From Flavobacterium palustre (lineage in GTDB: Bacteria > Bacteroidota > Bacteroidia > Flavobacteriales > Flavobacteriaceae), in NCBI RefSeq assembly GCF_014639535.1, contig NZ_BMGA01000007.1, positions 62,510 to 126,509 on the forward strand: DNA of 64,000 nt. Direction: 5' to 3'. Each line of letters begins with the position of its first letter. The first letter of the stretch is position 1. Made by a program: the position numbers and the translations under genes. Shown in pieces: positions 18,406-27,479 of the stretch. The notes under the pieces were generated by a model. That model was not told the DNA's origin and made no database searches. It saw only the letters and a program-made list of their open reading frames with translations.

Positions 18406-21400
18406 TTAGAATATCACGTTTAAACCTAACAAGAATGATCTTGTTTTTGGATAAAAGTTATTCGAATCTACACCTGGTGCAGTACCTCCTTGTTCAACCT
18501 CAGGATCAATTCCGCTGTATTTTGTAATGACAAACAGATTATTTGCCGTAGTGTACAGACGTAAGCTTTTAACAAACTTATTGATGTTTTTAAAGTTATA
18601 ACCAAGAGTCGCATTATCTAATCTGATGTAACTACCATCTTCTATAAAGCGTGAAGAATAACGATAAGAGTTAAAATCGGCTGGAGATTCATTCTCTGCA
18701 TCTACTAAAATATTAGTTGTCATTGCAGTTGTAGGTCTGAATAAATCGGCACGAGTAACATTGAATATTTTATTTCCAAATACACCTCTGAAGAAAATAC
18801 TTAAATCAAAATTCTTATATTGGAAAGTATTTGACCAACCTAATAATGCTTTTGGCTGAGCATTTCCTACATAGTGATAATCAACACCATTTAATGGACT
18901 TGTAGTTAAATTTCCATTTTTATCATAATATTGAGAAACTCCAGCATCATTTTTACCAGCATAATCAAGTGAAAAGAACTGTCCAAGAGGTTTTCCTTCT
19001 TTTAAGATTTGTAAAGTTGCTCCAGTTTGTCCTGCTCCATCAGGTTGTACTCTTCTGATAGAATCTCCTCCAATAAAGAATGGATTCGTTAATTTTACGA
19101 TTTCGTTTTTATTACTTGCAATATTTAAGTTAGTTGACCAAGTAAAATTAGCCGTTTTAACCGGTGTAGCACCTAAAGCAATTTCAATACCTTTGTTAGA
19201 CATAATACCACCATTAGCTACAATTGAACCAACAGGAACCAATACCGGGTTTACCTGATAATTAAAAATCATATCGGTTGTTTTCTTGTTGTACACATCA
19301 ACAGAAGCTGTTATCGCGCCATTTAACAATGACATATCAAGACCAAAGTTTGTTGTTGCTGTTTTTTCCCATTTCAAATCAGGATTAGCAGCCTGTATTG
19401 GGCCGTAAGCACCTATTTGTTGTCCATTGTAATAGAACGTTCCGGCGCTTCCTGAAATAAATTGAGCAGTATAAGCGTTGAATCCTGAAGAGTTTCCTGT
19501 CACACCATAACTTGCACGAAGTTTTAAGTCACTGAAAATATTTTGATTTTGCATGAAGTTTTCTTTATCAATTCTCCAGGCACCTCCAACTGATGGGAAG
19601 TAACCCCATCTGTTATTTGCTCCAAAAACAGATCCTCCATCTCTTCTTACGGTACCCTGTAAAAGATATTTATCATTGTAATTGTAGTTCACACGAGCAA
19701 ATTCAGAAATCAAACGTGTTTTTTGATAAGCCTGACTGTCTCCAAAGTTTACTACATAACCATTTACAGAAGTGTAATTACTTAAAGCTAAATTGTTATA
19801 ACCCACATTATCTACAGGGAAATTAGTAGCTGTTGCCTGAAAACCATCTCCTAAAGTATTTTCCTGCCATGAATAACCTAAAACCGCTTTAATTTTATGA
19901 TTTCCAAATTCTTTATCCCAATTTAAAAAACTCTCTATAATGTTATTTGTATTTTCATAGTAGTTTCTTAATGCAGAACCATTTACACCAAAATTAACTA
20001 ATGTTTTTGTCAAAGGAGGATCTGGGTTATTGTAGAAATTCGCACTATTATATTGAGAATAATAGCTATCATAAAACTCTCCGTGAGAAGTACTTAATTT
20101 TTGATGTGCAATATTTAAGTTATAAGTAAATCCAAAAGGAAGCTTAATTTCAGTAGTAAAGTTACCAATAAGGTTATTTGCTTTTGTTTCATCTGTTCCA
20201 TGCTCAATTAAAGCTACTGGATTGAAATATCCTGTACTTGCAAAATTTTCAAAAAATGAACCATCTGCATTTCTAACTGGAGAAACCGGCAAGTGATTGA
20301 TTGATTGTAAAAGAACCGTATTACGTTGTGGTACGTTTTTATAATTACTAACCGAATTAGTAACATTCAAACCAAATTTTACTTTATCATCAAAAGCATA
20401 TTGCTCAACAGATAAACGAGCAATTACACGACCAAAATCACTTTTCTTAAGAATACCTTCTCTTTTAATAGAAGTTATACTAGCAGAATAACTGCTTTTT
20501 TCACCACCACCACTTATCGATAAGTTATGACTGCTTGAAAGCGCACCAGATCGTAAAACTTCTTTTTGCCAATTTGTATTGGCACCTTTATCATTTTCAG
20601 GAGTAAAATTCAAATTGTTTTTAGTAGTGAAAGCTCTTAATTGAGTAGCGTTCATCATATCTAATTGATTTGAAACATTTTCTACACCAAAATAATTGTT
20701 ATATGAAATTTGAGTTCTCTCTTTACTCCCTTTTTTAGTAGTTACCATAATAACTCCATTTGCTGCTCTGTTACCGTAAATTGCTGTTGCCGCAGCATCT
20801 TTAAGTACATCAATAGTTGCAATATCATCTGGTGAAATCATAGAAATATCAACACCTGGAATTCCATCTACTACATAAAATGGTCCTTGAGAACTATTTA
20901 AAGTAGAAACCCCACGCATAACAACTGAAGCTTTTCTTGTTGGATCTCCACTAGATGAGATATTCAAACCGGCTACTTTACCCTGAAGTAATTGTCCCAC
21001 ATCACTTATCGCTCCTTTATTCATATCCTCTGCTTTAACAGAAGTAACAGAAGTAGTTAAATTTTTTCGGGAACCTTTTCCGTATCCTACTACCACAACT
21101 TGCTCAAGACTTTGAGCCCCCGATACTAATTTAATAGTCATATTAGATCTTGCACCACTTAACTTAATGCTCTGGTCTGCAAAACCTACATAAGAAACAA
21201 TAATAACAGCATTGGGATTAGAGACTTCGAGTCTGAATTTCCCATCTAAATCTGTCTCTACACCATTTCGTGTTCCACTTTCCAAAACATTAGCACCCGG
21301 TAATGGTAAATTTTGATCATCGACCACCTTACCTGACACCTGTGTTTTTTGTGCCCACGAATTAATTGAAAACGCTATTAAGAAAAATAACGTCAATAAT

Positions 21401-21420
21401 TTGAATTTGGTTTTTTTCAT
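18406..21420 (-). CDS. SusC/RagA family TonB-dependent outer-membrane transporter
   Basis: This 1004-residue protein has a signal peptide ending at WAQ (residue 24). A carboxypeptidase-D-like domain follows (VSGKVVDDQNLPLPGANVLE), then the conserved VVVVGYG region, the plug (LLQGKVAGLNI, GVSTLNSSQGPFYVVDGIPG, IDVLKDAAATAIYGNRAANG) and a 22-strand barrel ending in NVIF. It imports oligosaccharides across the outer membrane using TonB energy. It is the first gene of the minus-strand block, opposite the MIOX operon across a 582-bp gap. No N-terminal signalling (STN) domain is present, so regulation through an anti-sigma pair is not indicated. Confidence 0.97.
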   Translation of the reverse strand: MKKTKFKLLTLFFLIAFSINSWAQKTQVSGKVVDDQNLPLPGANVLESGTRNGVETDLDGKFRLEVSNPNAVIIVSYVGFADQSIKLSGARSNMTIKLVSGAQSLEQVVVVGYGKGSRKNLTTSVTSVKAEDMNKGAISDVGQLLQGKVAGLNISSSGDPTRKASVVMRGVSTLNSSQGPFYVVDGIPGVDISMISPDDIATIDVLKDAAATAIYGNRAANGVIMVTTKKGSKERTQISYNNYFGVENVSNQLDMMNATQLRAFTTKNNLNFTPENDKGANTNWQKEVLRSGALSSSHNLSISGGGEKSSYSASITSIKREGILKKSDFGRVIARLSVEQYAFDDKVKFGLNVTNSVSNYKNVPQRNTVLLQSINHLPVSPVRNADGSFFENFASTGYFNPVALIEHGTDETKANNLIGNFTTEIKLPFGFTYNLNIAHQKLSTSHGEFYDSYYSQYNSANFYNNPDPPLTKTLVNFGVNGSALRNYYENTNNIIESFLNWDKEFGNHKIKAVLGYSWQENTLGDGFQATATNFPVDNVGYNNLALSNYTSVNGYVVNFGDSQAYQKTRLISEFARVNYNYNDKYLLQGTVRRDGGSVFGANNRWGYFPSVGGAWRIDKENFMQNQNIFSDLKLRASYGVTGNSSGFNAYTAQFISGSAGTFYYNGQQIGAYGPIQAANPDLKWEKTATTNFGLDMSLLNGAITASVDVYNKKTTDMIFNYQVNPVLVPVGSIVANGGIMSNKGIEIALGATPVKTANFTWSTNLNIASNKNEIVKLTNPFFIGGDSIRRVQPDGAGQTGATLQILKEGKPLGQFFSLDYAGKNDAGVSQYYDKNGNLTTSPLNGVDYHYVGNAQPKALLGWSNTFQYKNFDLSIFFRGVFGNKIFNVTRADLFRPTTAMTTNILVDAENESPADFNSYRYSSRFIEDGSYIRLDNATLGYNFKNINKFVKSLRLYTTANNLFVITKYSGIDPEVEQGGTAPGVDSNNFYPKTRSFLLGLNVIF

Positions 21421-22002
21421 TTTTAATTAGTATTAGTTAATAATATTATGGTAAAATTAACAGTTCGACTCCAGCTTGAAATGGACAAATTGGTCAAAAA
21501 CATATAAAATTCAATCAAATACCGCTAAAAAAAGTGATTAAAAAATACAATTATCGCTTTTAATCTGTTATTTTTTTGTGTTATTATCAAAACAAACCCT
21601 TAATTAACAAGCTGTTCGCTAATTCTTAGCTCCCTGAACACCTAAAACATTTAAGTTAATTTTAAAACCTCTTTTTTAACATTATAAATTACTAATAAGA
21701 GCTATTTTTAAAGTGAAAGCTATCCCTTATAATGTTTCTAGCTTCAAATTCGGCTCAAAAAAGACTTTATAGCCAAGAACTTTTACAAATCAACATCACA
21801 ATAAAAAGAAGGATTAAATACACATTAGATAATTTATCAAATTAAAAATTGACACTTTGAAAAATCCATCCATGTTTTTGAAGCATTTATCCATTTTTTA
21901 AAAAAAGTATCTGCGTAATTTTGAAATTCACAATTAACCAAATAATTGTCCTGTTCTAAAAAAATGCAACATTAACCAAAACAGTATAAAAATTGAACTT
22001 AA
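21421..22002. promoter_or_regulatory. Divergent intergenic region between susC and the MIOX operon
   Basis: This 582-bp AT-rich region has no ORF of note and must hold the promoters for both arms of the locus. TAATTTTG at 21916-21923 fits the -7 consensus for the plus strand, but no TTG lies at the usual distance. A loose inverted pair TGTTC/GAACA occurs near 21610-21640. I saw no strong operator, riboswitch or clear minus-strand promoter. Confidence 0.45.
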
Positions 22003-22884
22003 ATGAAAAAAGCAAACAACACCGACAAATTCAATAATCCAATGCATCAAATTGATGATTGGGAAGAAAACATAATCGAACGCTATCCTGATCCGGCTGC
22101 CGAAAAAAAAGAAAAAGAAGAATTCCGTAATTATGTGGATTCAGAAAGAGTAGAGACCGTAAGAGAGTTTTACCGTATTAATCATACGTATCAAACCTAT
22201 GATTTTGTATGCGAAAAAGAAAAAGAGTTTTTGAAATTTGACCGTAAGGAAATGTCTTTATGGGAAGCTGTAGATTTCTTAAACACCTTAGTAGATGATA
22301 GTGATCCGGACATCGATTTAGATCAATTTCAACATTTACTGCAAACCTCCGAAGCCATCCGTGCCGATGGTCACCCGGATTGGTTTGTATTAACGGGATT
22401 TTTACATGACATCGGAAAGGTTTTATGTCTTTTTGGCGAACCTCAATGGGCTGTTGTAGGAGATACGTTCCCAGTAGGTTGCAAATTCTCAGATAAAATA
22501 GTTTATCCGGAATTTTTTGCTGCCAATCCTGACAGTACAAACGAAAAATACAATACAAAATACGGTGTTTATTCGCCAAACTGCGGATTAGACAAGGTAA
22601 AAATGAGCTGGGGACATGATGAATATTTGTACCAAATCATGAAAGATTATTTACCGGAACCTGCTTTATACATGATTCGTTACCATTCTTTTTACTCACA
22701 ACACAGAGAGAATGCTTACACGCATTTAATGACAGAGCACGACATTGAAATGTTTGAATGGGTTAAAAAATTCAACCCTTATGATTTATATACGAAAGCG
22801 CCTGTAAAACCAGATTCAAAGGCTTTACGACCATATTATGAAGAATTAGTAGCCAAATATTTGCCTGCCAAATTAAAATTCTAA
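22003..22884 (+). CDS. myo-Inositol oxygenase (MIOX)
   Basis: This 293-residue cytoplasmic protein matches eukaryotic MIOX closely. The di-iron ligands are all present: His111 in [10 protein letters not shown], His135-Asp136 in GFLHDIGKV, His205 in [11 protein letters not shown], His228 in [10 protein letters not shown] and Asp261 in [24 protein letters not shown] (145-160) is a MIOX signature. The enzyme uses O2 to open myo-inositol to D-glucuronate. MIOX is uncommon in bacteria, where inositol is usually oxidised by the IolG route. It is the first gene of the plus-strand operon, 33 bp before the symporter gene. The product would feed the same glucuronate pathway that handles sugar released by GH115. 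Confidence 0.96.
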   Translation: MKKANNTDKFNNPMHQIDDWEENIIERYPDPAAEKKEKEEFRNYVDSERVETVREFYRINHTYQTYDFVCEKEKEFLKFDRKEMSLWEAVDFLNTLVDDSDPDIDLDQFQHLLQTSEAIRADGHPDWFVLTGFLHDIGKVLCLFGEPQWAVVGDTFPVGCKFSDKIVYPEFFAANPDSTNEKYNTKYGVYSPNCGLDKVKMSWGHDEYLYQIMKDYLPEPALYMIRYHSFYSQHRENAYTHLMTEHDIEMFEWVKKFNPYDLYTKAPVKPDSKALRPYYEELVAKYLPAKLKF

Positions 22885-22917
22885 GAAATCACTTTCACTA
22901 CCTAATATCCATTTGAA

Positions 22918-24498
22918 ATGTTATACAGTTATTTAGGCTTTTTTGGTTTCACTCTGCTTGTTATTCTATACACAAGCTATAAACTCAGAAAAGATAATCT
23001 GGATACTTCAAATGGATATTTTTTTGCCGGTAAAAGCTTAACAGCTCCTGTAATTGCGGGCTCAATGCTTTTAACCAATATTTCTACCGAACATTTAATT
23101 GGGATGAACGGGAGTGCTTATAAAAACGGAATTATTGTTATTGCCTGGGAAATCACATCGGCAATTGCCTTAGTTATAGCTGCCATTTACATTATTCCCC
23201 GATTTTTAAAATTAAAACTCACCACTATTCCGGAGTTTCTGGAAAGACGATTTGATTCAGACATCCGCTCTGTAGTTGCCTTTTTACTAATGAGTTCCTT
23301 TGTGGTTACTTTGTTACCCATTATTTTATATTCAGGAGCCATTAATATCGAAAGTATTTTTGATTTTTCAACCGTATTTTCGATTTCAAAGAAAGAATCT
23401 TTAATTTATACCATACTCGCAATAGGCATCTTAGGATCAGCCTACTCCATTTTTGGTGGTCTAAAAGCCATTACATTTTCCGACTCTCTTAACGGAATCG
23501 GATTGATAATTGGAGGATTATTAATTCCCATAATAGCATTGTACCAAATTGGAAAAGGAAATATTTTTACCGGAGTAAGCAGTATTTACCATTTTGCACC
23601 AAAAAAATTTGATATTATCGGAAGTGAAGACTCTATACTTCCCTTTTCTACCCTTTTCACAGGACTCATGATTAACCAAATTTACTTTTGGGGAATGAAT
23701 CAAACAATTGTCCAACGGGCATTAGGCGCTAAAAATTTAGAGGAAGCTCAAAAGGGATTAATTATTACAGGAATTTTCAAATTATTAATGCCGCTAATTA
23801 TTGTTCTTCCGGGATTAATTGGTTTCTATTATTTCCATGAAGAATATTACACTAAACCCGACTTAATTTATCCATTATTAGTAAAAAAAGTATTGCCCAG
23901 CTACCTCTATGGCTTTTTTGCCGCAGTGATACTAGGAGCTGTACTGAGTACATTTAACAGCATCTTAAATTCTGCCAGCACCATTTTTTGCATGGATATT
24001 TACAAAAAAACGTTTAATAAAAATGCAACCGACGAAAAACTAGCCTATTTTGGCAAAATATCAGCAGCAATACTGGCTGTTTTAGCTATTGCTATTGCCC
24101 CATTAATGGCGTATGCTCCTTCTGGACTGTATTTTTTATTACAGGAATTAAACGGAATCTTTTTTATACCTATTTCTTCCGTATTGATAGCAGGATTATT
24201 TTTCAGGCAAATCAATGCTGTAGGGGCTAAAGCAGGACTTTTTTTTGGTTTTGTTTTTTACATCTTAACCTCATTTGTATTCAAAATCAACATTCATTTT
24301 GTCCATTTATGGGGAATCGAATTTGTTTTGAACTTCATCATCATGCTAATGGTTTCAAAACGATATGCTACAACTGTAAACAATACTCAATACGAAGAAG
24401 AACTCTCTAAAAACCAGGAACAATCATGGTCAGGAATGAATCTGGCAGGAACTATTTTAGTTTTATTAACCATATTCATTTATATCATATTATCTTAG
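22918..24498 (+). CDS. Sodium/solute symporter (SSS family, SglT-like)
   Basis: This 526-residue inner-membrane protein has about 14 hydrophobic segments. Residues 28-60 (LDTSNGYFFAGKSLTAPVIA followed by GSMLLTNISTEHLIGMNGSA) and YSIFGGLKAITFSDSLNGIG are typical of sodium/sugar symporters. Family members bring in glucose, galactose or myo-inositol with Na+. Placement between MIOX and the deaminase fusion makes inositol, glucuronate or an amino sugar the likely cargo (inference). Spacing is 33 bp upstream and 41 bp downstream, consistent with one operon. Confidence 0.9.
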   Translation: MLYSYLGFFGFTLLVILYTSYKLRKDNLDTSNGYFFAGKSLTAPVIAGSMLLTNISTEHLIGMNGSAYKNGIIVIAWEITSAIALVIAAIYIIPRFLKLKLTTIPEFLERRFDSDIRSVVAFLLMSSFVVTLLPIILYSGAINIESIFDFSTVFSISKKESLIYTILAIGILGSAYSIFGGLKAITFSDSLNGIGLIIGGLLIPIIALYQIGKGNIFTGVSSIYHFAPKKFDIIGSEDSILPFSTLFTGLMINQIYFWGMNQTIVQRALGAKNLEEAQKGLIITGIFKLLMPLIIVLPGLIGFYYFHEEYYTKPDLIYPLLVKKVLPSYLYGFFAAVILGAVLSTFNSILNSASTIFCMDIYKKTFNKNATDEKLAYFGKISAAILAVLAIAIAPLMAYAPSGLYFLLQELNGIFFIPISSVLIAGLFFRQINAVGAKAGLFFGFVFYILTSFVFKINIHFVHLWGIEFVLNFIIMLMVSKRYATTVNNTQYEEELSKNQEQSWSGMNLAGTILVLLTIFIYIILS

Positions 24499-24539
24499 TA
24501 AAGCATTTCATTCATTTAAAAAAATAAAAAAACAACACA

Positions 24540-26468
24540 ATGATAAAAAGCAATATTGACAAAGCTACCGGATTTGAAAAACGTTTCGAAAATATCAATA
24601 CTGTTGTTTTCGAAAATTCAAAAACAGCCTCAATAGCAGTCGCTCACGAGATTGCGGCATTAATCAGATCCAAACAGGAACTGCAGGAATTCTGCGTTTT
24701 AGGATTAGCCACCGGATCTTCACCAAAAGGTTTGTATTCCGAATTAGTACGCATGCACAAAGAAGAAGGTCTTAGTTTTAAGAATGTTATCACTTTCAAT
24801 TTGGACGAATATTATCCAATGGAACCTGATTCTATCAATAGCTACGTGCGATTTATGAAAGAATTACTGTTGGATCAGGTGGATATTTTACCCGAAAACT
24901 ACAATATCCCCGATGGAACTTTATCTAAAGAAGAAATTCAGGATTATTGTGCCCAATATGAAGAAAAAATAGAAGCACTTGGTGGCATCGATTTGCAAAT
25001 TCTGGGAATTGGAGGTAACGGACATATTGGTTTTAACGAATCAGGTTCCTTACAAAACTCCAAAACCCGATTAGTTGCCTTAGACCACATCACCAGAGTT
25101 GCTGCCAGCAAAGATTTTTCAGGTTTAAACAATACGCCCAGAACAGCTATAACATTAGGAGTAAAAAAAATAATGGAGGCAAAAAGAGTCATTTTATTGG
25201 CTTGGGGTGAGGGAAAATCCAATATTGTCAAAGAATCTGCAGAAGGTCCTGTAACAAACCTTGTTCCCGCTTCTTTCTTGCAGGAACACAATGATGCTGT
25301 TTTTATTTTGGATCAGGGAGCTGCTTCTAAACTGACCCGAATCAACACACCCTGGCTGGTTGAAAAAATTGTCTGGACCGACCAGCTAACCCGAAAAGCT
25401 GTACTAAGAATGGCATTAGACCTAAAAAAGCCTATTCTTAGACTTACCGATGCCGATTATATCGAAAACGGGATGAGCGATTTATTAGCTGATTTAGGAC
25501 CGGCCTACAATATCAACATCAATATTTTCAACAAATTACAACACACCATTACAGGTTGGCCGGGGGGAAAACCCAATGCCGACGACACTAACAGACCGGA
25601 ACGAGCCGAACCGGCCAGAAAAAGAGTTCTTATTTTTAGCCCGCATCCCGATGATGATATTATCAGCATGGGAGGAACTTTTATGCGCCTTCAGGAACAA
25701 GGTCACGAAGTTCATGTAGCCTATCAAACTTCTGGAAATATTGCCGTAGCCGATAGTGAAGCCGAAAGATTTGCCCGTTTTGTATGCGATTACAACGAAA
25801 AATTCAATATCGACAGTCCCGAAGCCGATACCATTTACAACAAAGCACACGAATTTCTAACCAATAAAAAAGCAAGTCAGAAAGACATTCCTGAAGTTAG
25901 AAACCTAAAAGGCCTTATTAGAAAAGGAGAAGCACGCGCTACCGCTCATTTTGTGGGCTTAAATGACGACCAAATTCACTTTATGGACCTTCCGTTTTAC
26001 GAAACCGGAACTATCGAAAAAAAGCCTTTGGGTACAGCCGATATTCAGTTGACAATGGATCTTATCGAAAAAATAAAACCGCATCAAATATTTGCCGCAG
26101 GCGATCTTGCCGATCCTCACGGAACGCACAAAGTATGTTTAGATGCCATTCTTGAAGCGGTAAAAAATCTGAAATCAAAAGACTTCATGAAAGATTGTTG
26201 GTTATGGCTTTATCGAGGTGCATGGCAGGAATGGGGAATTGACGAAATAGAAATGGCTGTTCCAATGAGTCCTGACCAGGTGTTGGCTAAAAGACATGGA
26301 ATTTTCAAACACCAATCACAAAAAGACGGTGTGGTATTCCAGGGAACAGATGCCCGAGAATTTTGGCAAAGAGCCGAAGACCGAAACAAAGAAACAGCCG
26401 AATTATACGACCAATTAGGTCTGTCTAATTATGCTGCTATGGAGGCCTTTGTTAGGTGGAAATTTTAA
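24540..26468 (+). CDS. nagB: Glucosamine-6-phosphate deaminase fused to PIG-L/LmbE-type deacetylase domain
   Basis: This 642-residue two-domain protein begins with a NagB-like domain (about 1-300) carrying LGLATGSSPKGLY, NLDEYYPM with Asp89-Glu90, and GIGGNGHIGFNESGS with His162 and Glu167, the expected catalytic residues. It should convert glucosamine-6-phosphate to fructose-6-phosphate and ammonia. The C-terminal domain (about 360-642) has HPDDDIISMGGTF (369-381) and a downstream DPHGTHKV, the Zn site of PIG-L/LmbE N-deacetylases, which remove acetyl from GlcNAc groups. Such fusions are known in Bacteroidota; I know of no proven function for the second domain. It would supply both GlcNAc deacetylation and deamination in this operon. 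Confidence 0.9.
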   Translation: MIKSNIDKATGFEKRFENINTVVFENSKTASIAVAHEIAALIRSKQELQEFCVLGLATGSSPKGLYSELVRMHKEEGLSFKNVITFNLDEYYPMEPDSINSYVRFMKELLLDQVDILPENYNIPDGTLSKEEIQDYCAQYEEKIEALGGIDLQILGIGGNGHIGFNESGSLQNSKTRLVALDHITRVAASKDFSGLNNTPRTAITLGVKKIMEAKRVILLAWGEGKSNIVKESAEGPVTNLVPASFLQEHNDAVFILDQGAASKLTRINTPWLVEKIVWTDQLTRKAVLRMALDLKKPILRLTDADYIENGMSDLLADLGPAYNININIFNKLQHTITGWPGGKPNADDTNRPERAEPARKRVLIFSPHPDDDIISMGGTFMRLQEQGHEVHVAYQTSGNIAVADSEAERFARFVCDYNEKFNIDSPEADTIYNKAHEFLTNKKASQKDIPEVRNLKGLIRKGEARATAHFVGLNDDQIHFMDLPFYETGTIEKKPLGTADIQLTMDLIEKIKPHQIFAAGDLADPHGTHKVCLDAILEAVKNLKSKDFMKDCWLWLYRGAWQEWGIDEIEMAVPMSPDQVLAKRHGIFKHQSQKDGVVFQGTDAREFWQRAEDRNKETAELYDQLGLSNYAAMEAFVRWKF

Positions 26469-26548
26469 AAATCAAACCCTTTTTATAGAAAATCGGTGTG
26501 AATTCCATTGAATTTGCACCGATTTTAAAATAAATAACACTATCTAAA

Positions 26549-27361
26549 ATGAATTTATTCAACATTAAAGACAAAGTTGCCGTAATTACAGGAGGAACGG
26601 GAGTTTTAGGAAGTTCCATTGCTGAGCATTTAGCGGCTTCAGGTGCAAAAATTGTCATATTAGGACGCAATCAGGAAACAATAGACCAAAGCATCAGCAC
26701 TCTTAAAGAAAACGGCTATGAAGCCTTGGGAATTGCTGCTGACATACTGAACAAAAAATCATTAGAAGCAGCACGGGAAAAAATAATCTACCACTACGGA
26801 AAAGTAGATATTTTATTAAATGCTGCCGGTGGAAACATGCCCGGAGCTACTATTACTGATGAACAAACTATTTTTGATTTGTCGATGGATGCTTTTCAAA
26901 CAGTAACCGATTTAAACCTAAACGGCACAGTGCTTCCATCGATTGTTTTTGGGGAATTGATGGCTCAGCAAAAAGAAGGAGTTATTGTTAATTTCTCGTC
27001 AATGACGGTAGAAAGAGCCGTAACCCGTGTAGTAGGTTATTCGGCTTCTAAGGCGGGAATGGAAAACTTTACCCGATGGATGGCTGTAGAAATGGCTACT
27101 AAATTTAGTGACAAAATCCGTGTGAATGCGATTGCTCCCGGTTTTTTTATTGGAAACCAAAACCGAAAACTGCTAACCAATGAAGACGGAAGTTATTCTC
27201 AAAGAGGACACAGCATTATTAACAACACTCCTATGAAAAGATTTGGCGAAGCCAATGAATTAGCCGGAGCTATTCATTTTTTATGCAGTGATGCTTCTCA
27301 ATTCATTACCGGAATTGTGCTTCCTGTAGATGGCGGATTTAGTGCTTTTAGCGGGGTTTAA
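26549..27361 (+). CDS. SDR-family D-mannonate oxidoreductase (fructuronate reductase) candidate
   Basis: This 270-residue short-chain dehydrogenase has ITGGTGVLGSS (13-23) for NAD(P), NAAGG near 91-95, Ser150/151 and Tyr164-x3-Lys168 (YSASK). The segment LLTNEDGSYSQRGHSIINNT with PMKRFGEANELAGA is typical of the SDR fructuronate reductase/mannonate oxidoreductase group (UxuB/YjmF-like). It would reduce D-fructuronate to D-mannonate in glucuronate breakdown. Glucuronate isomerase and mannonate dehydratase are not in the window. It follows the NagB fusion by 80 bp and ends the operon before a terminator. Substrate assignment is by family resemblance and context. Confidence 0.8.
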   Translation: MNLFNIKDKVAVITGGTGVLGSSIAEHLAASGAKIVILGRNQETIDQSISTLKENGYEALGIAADILNKKSLEAAREKIIYHYGKVDILLNAAGGNMPGATITDEQTIFDLSMDAFQTVTDLNLNGTVLPSIVFGELMAQQKEGVIVNFSSMTVERAVTRVVGYSASKAGMENFTRWMAVEMATKFSDKIRVNAIAPGFFIGNQNRKLLTNEDGSYSQRGHSIINNTPMKRFGEANELAGAIHFLCSDASQFITGIVLPVDGGFSAFSGV

Positions 27362-27375
27362 AATATCAGAAACAA

Positions 27376-27407
27376 AAAACCTGTGAGGATTACTCTTCAC
27401 AGGTTTT
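27376..27407 (+). terminator. Terminator of the MIOX operon
   Basis: An 11-bp perfect stem (27376-27386 with 27397-27407) with a 10-nt loop, A-rich on the left and ending in TTTT. It lies 15 bp after the SDR stop codon. Confidence 0.85.
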
Positions 27408-27479
27408 ACAAACACTAAACTTATTATAAAACTAACTTAATAAAAAAACCAATATACTATAAACAACCAAACCAAATTC

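Noticed and set aside
22178-22579. 133-codon open frame on the minus strand inside the MIOX gene
   Set aside because: It is antisense to a gene with every catalytic residue in place and has no recognisable domain.
24944-25850. Two open frames on the minus strand inside the NagB-PIG-L fusion
   Set aside because: They are antisense to a well-conserved enzyme and lack protein-like features.
1-27361. Plain glucuronoxylan or pectin locus
   Set aside because: GH115 and GH28 could suggest it, but no xylanase, pectate lyase or rhamnosidase is present, and GH89, MIOX, the PLC-like gene and two GH92 genes do not fit. It remains a rival to be tested.
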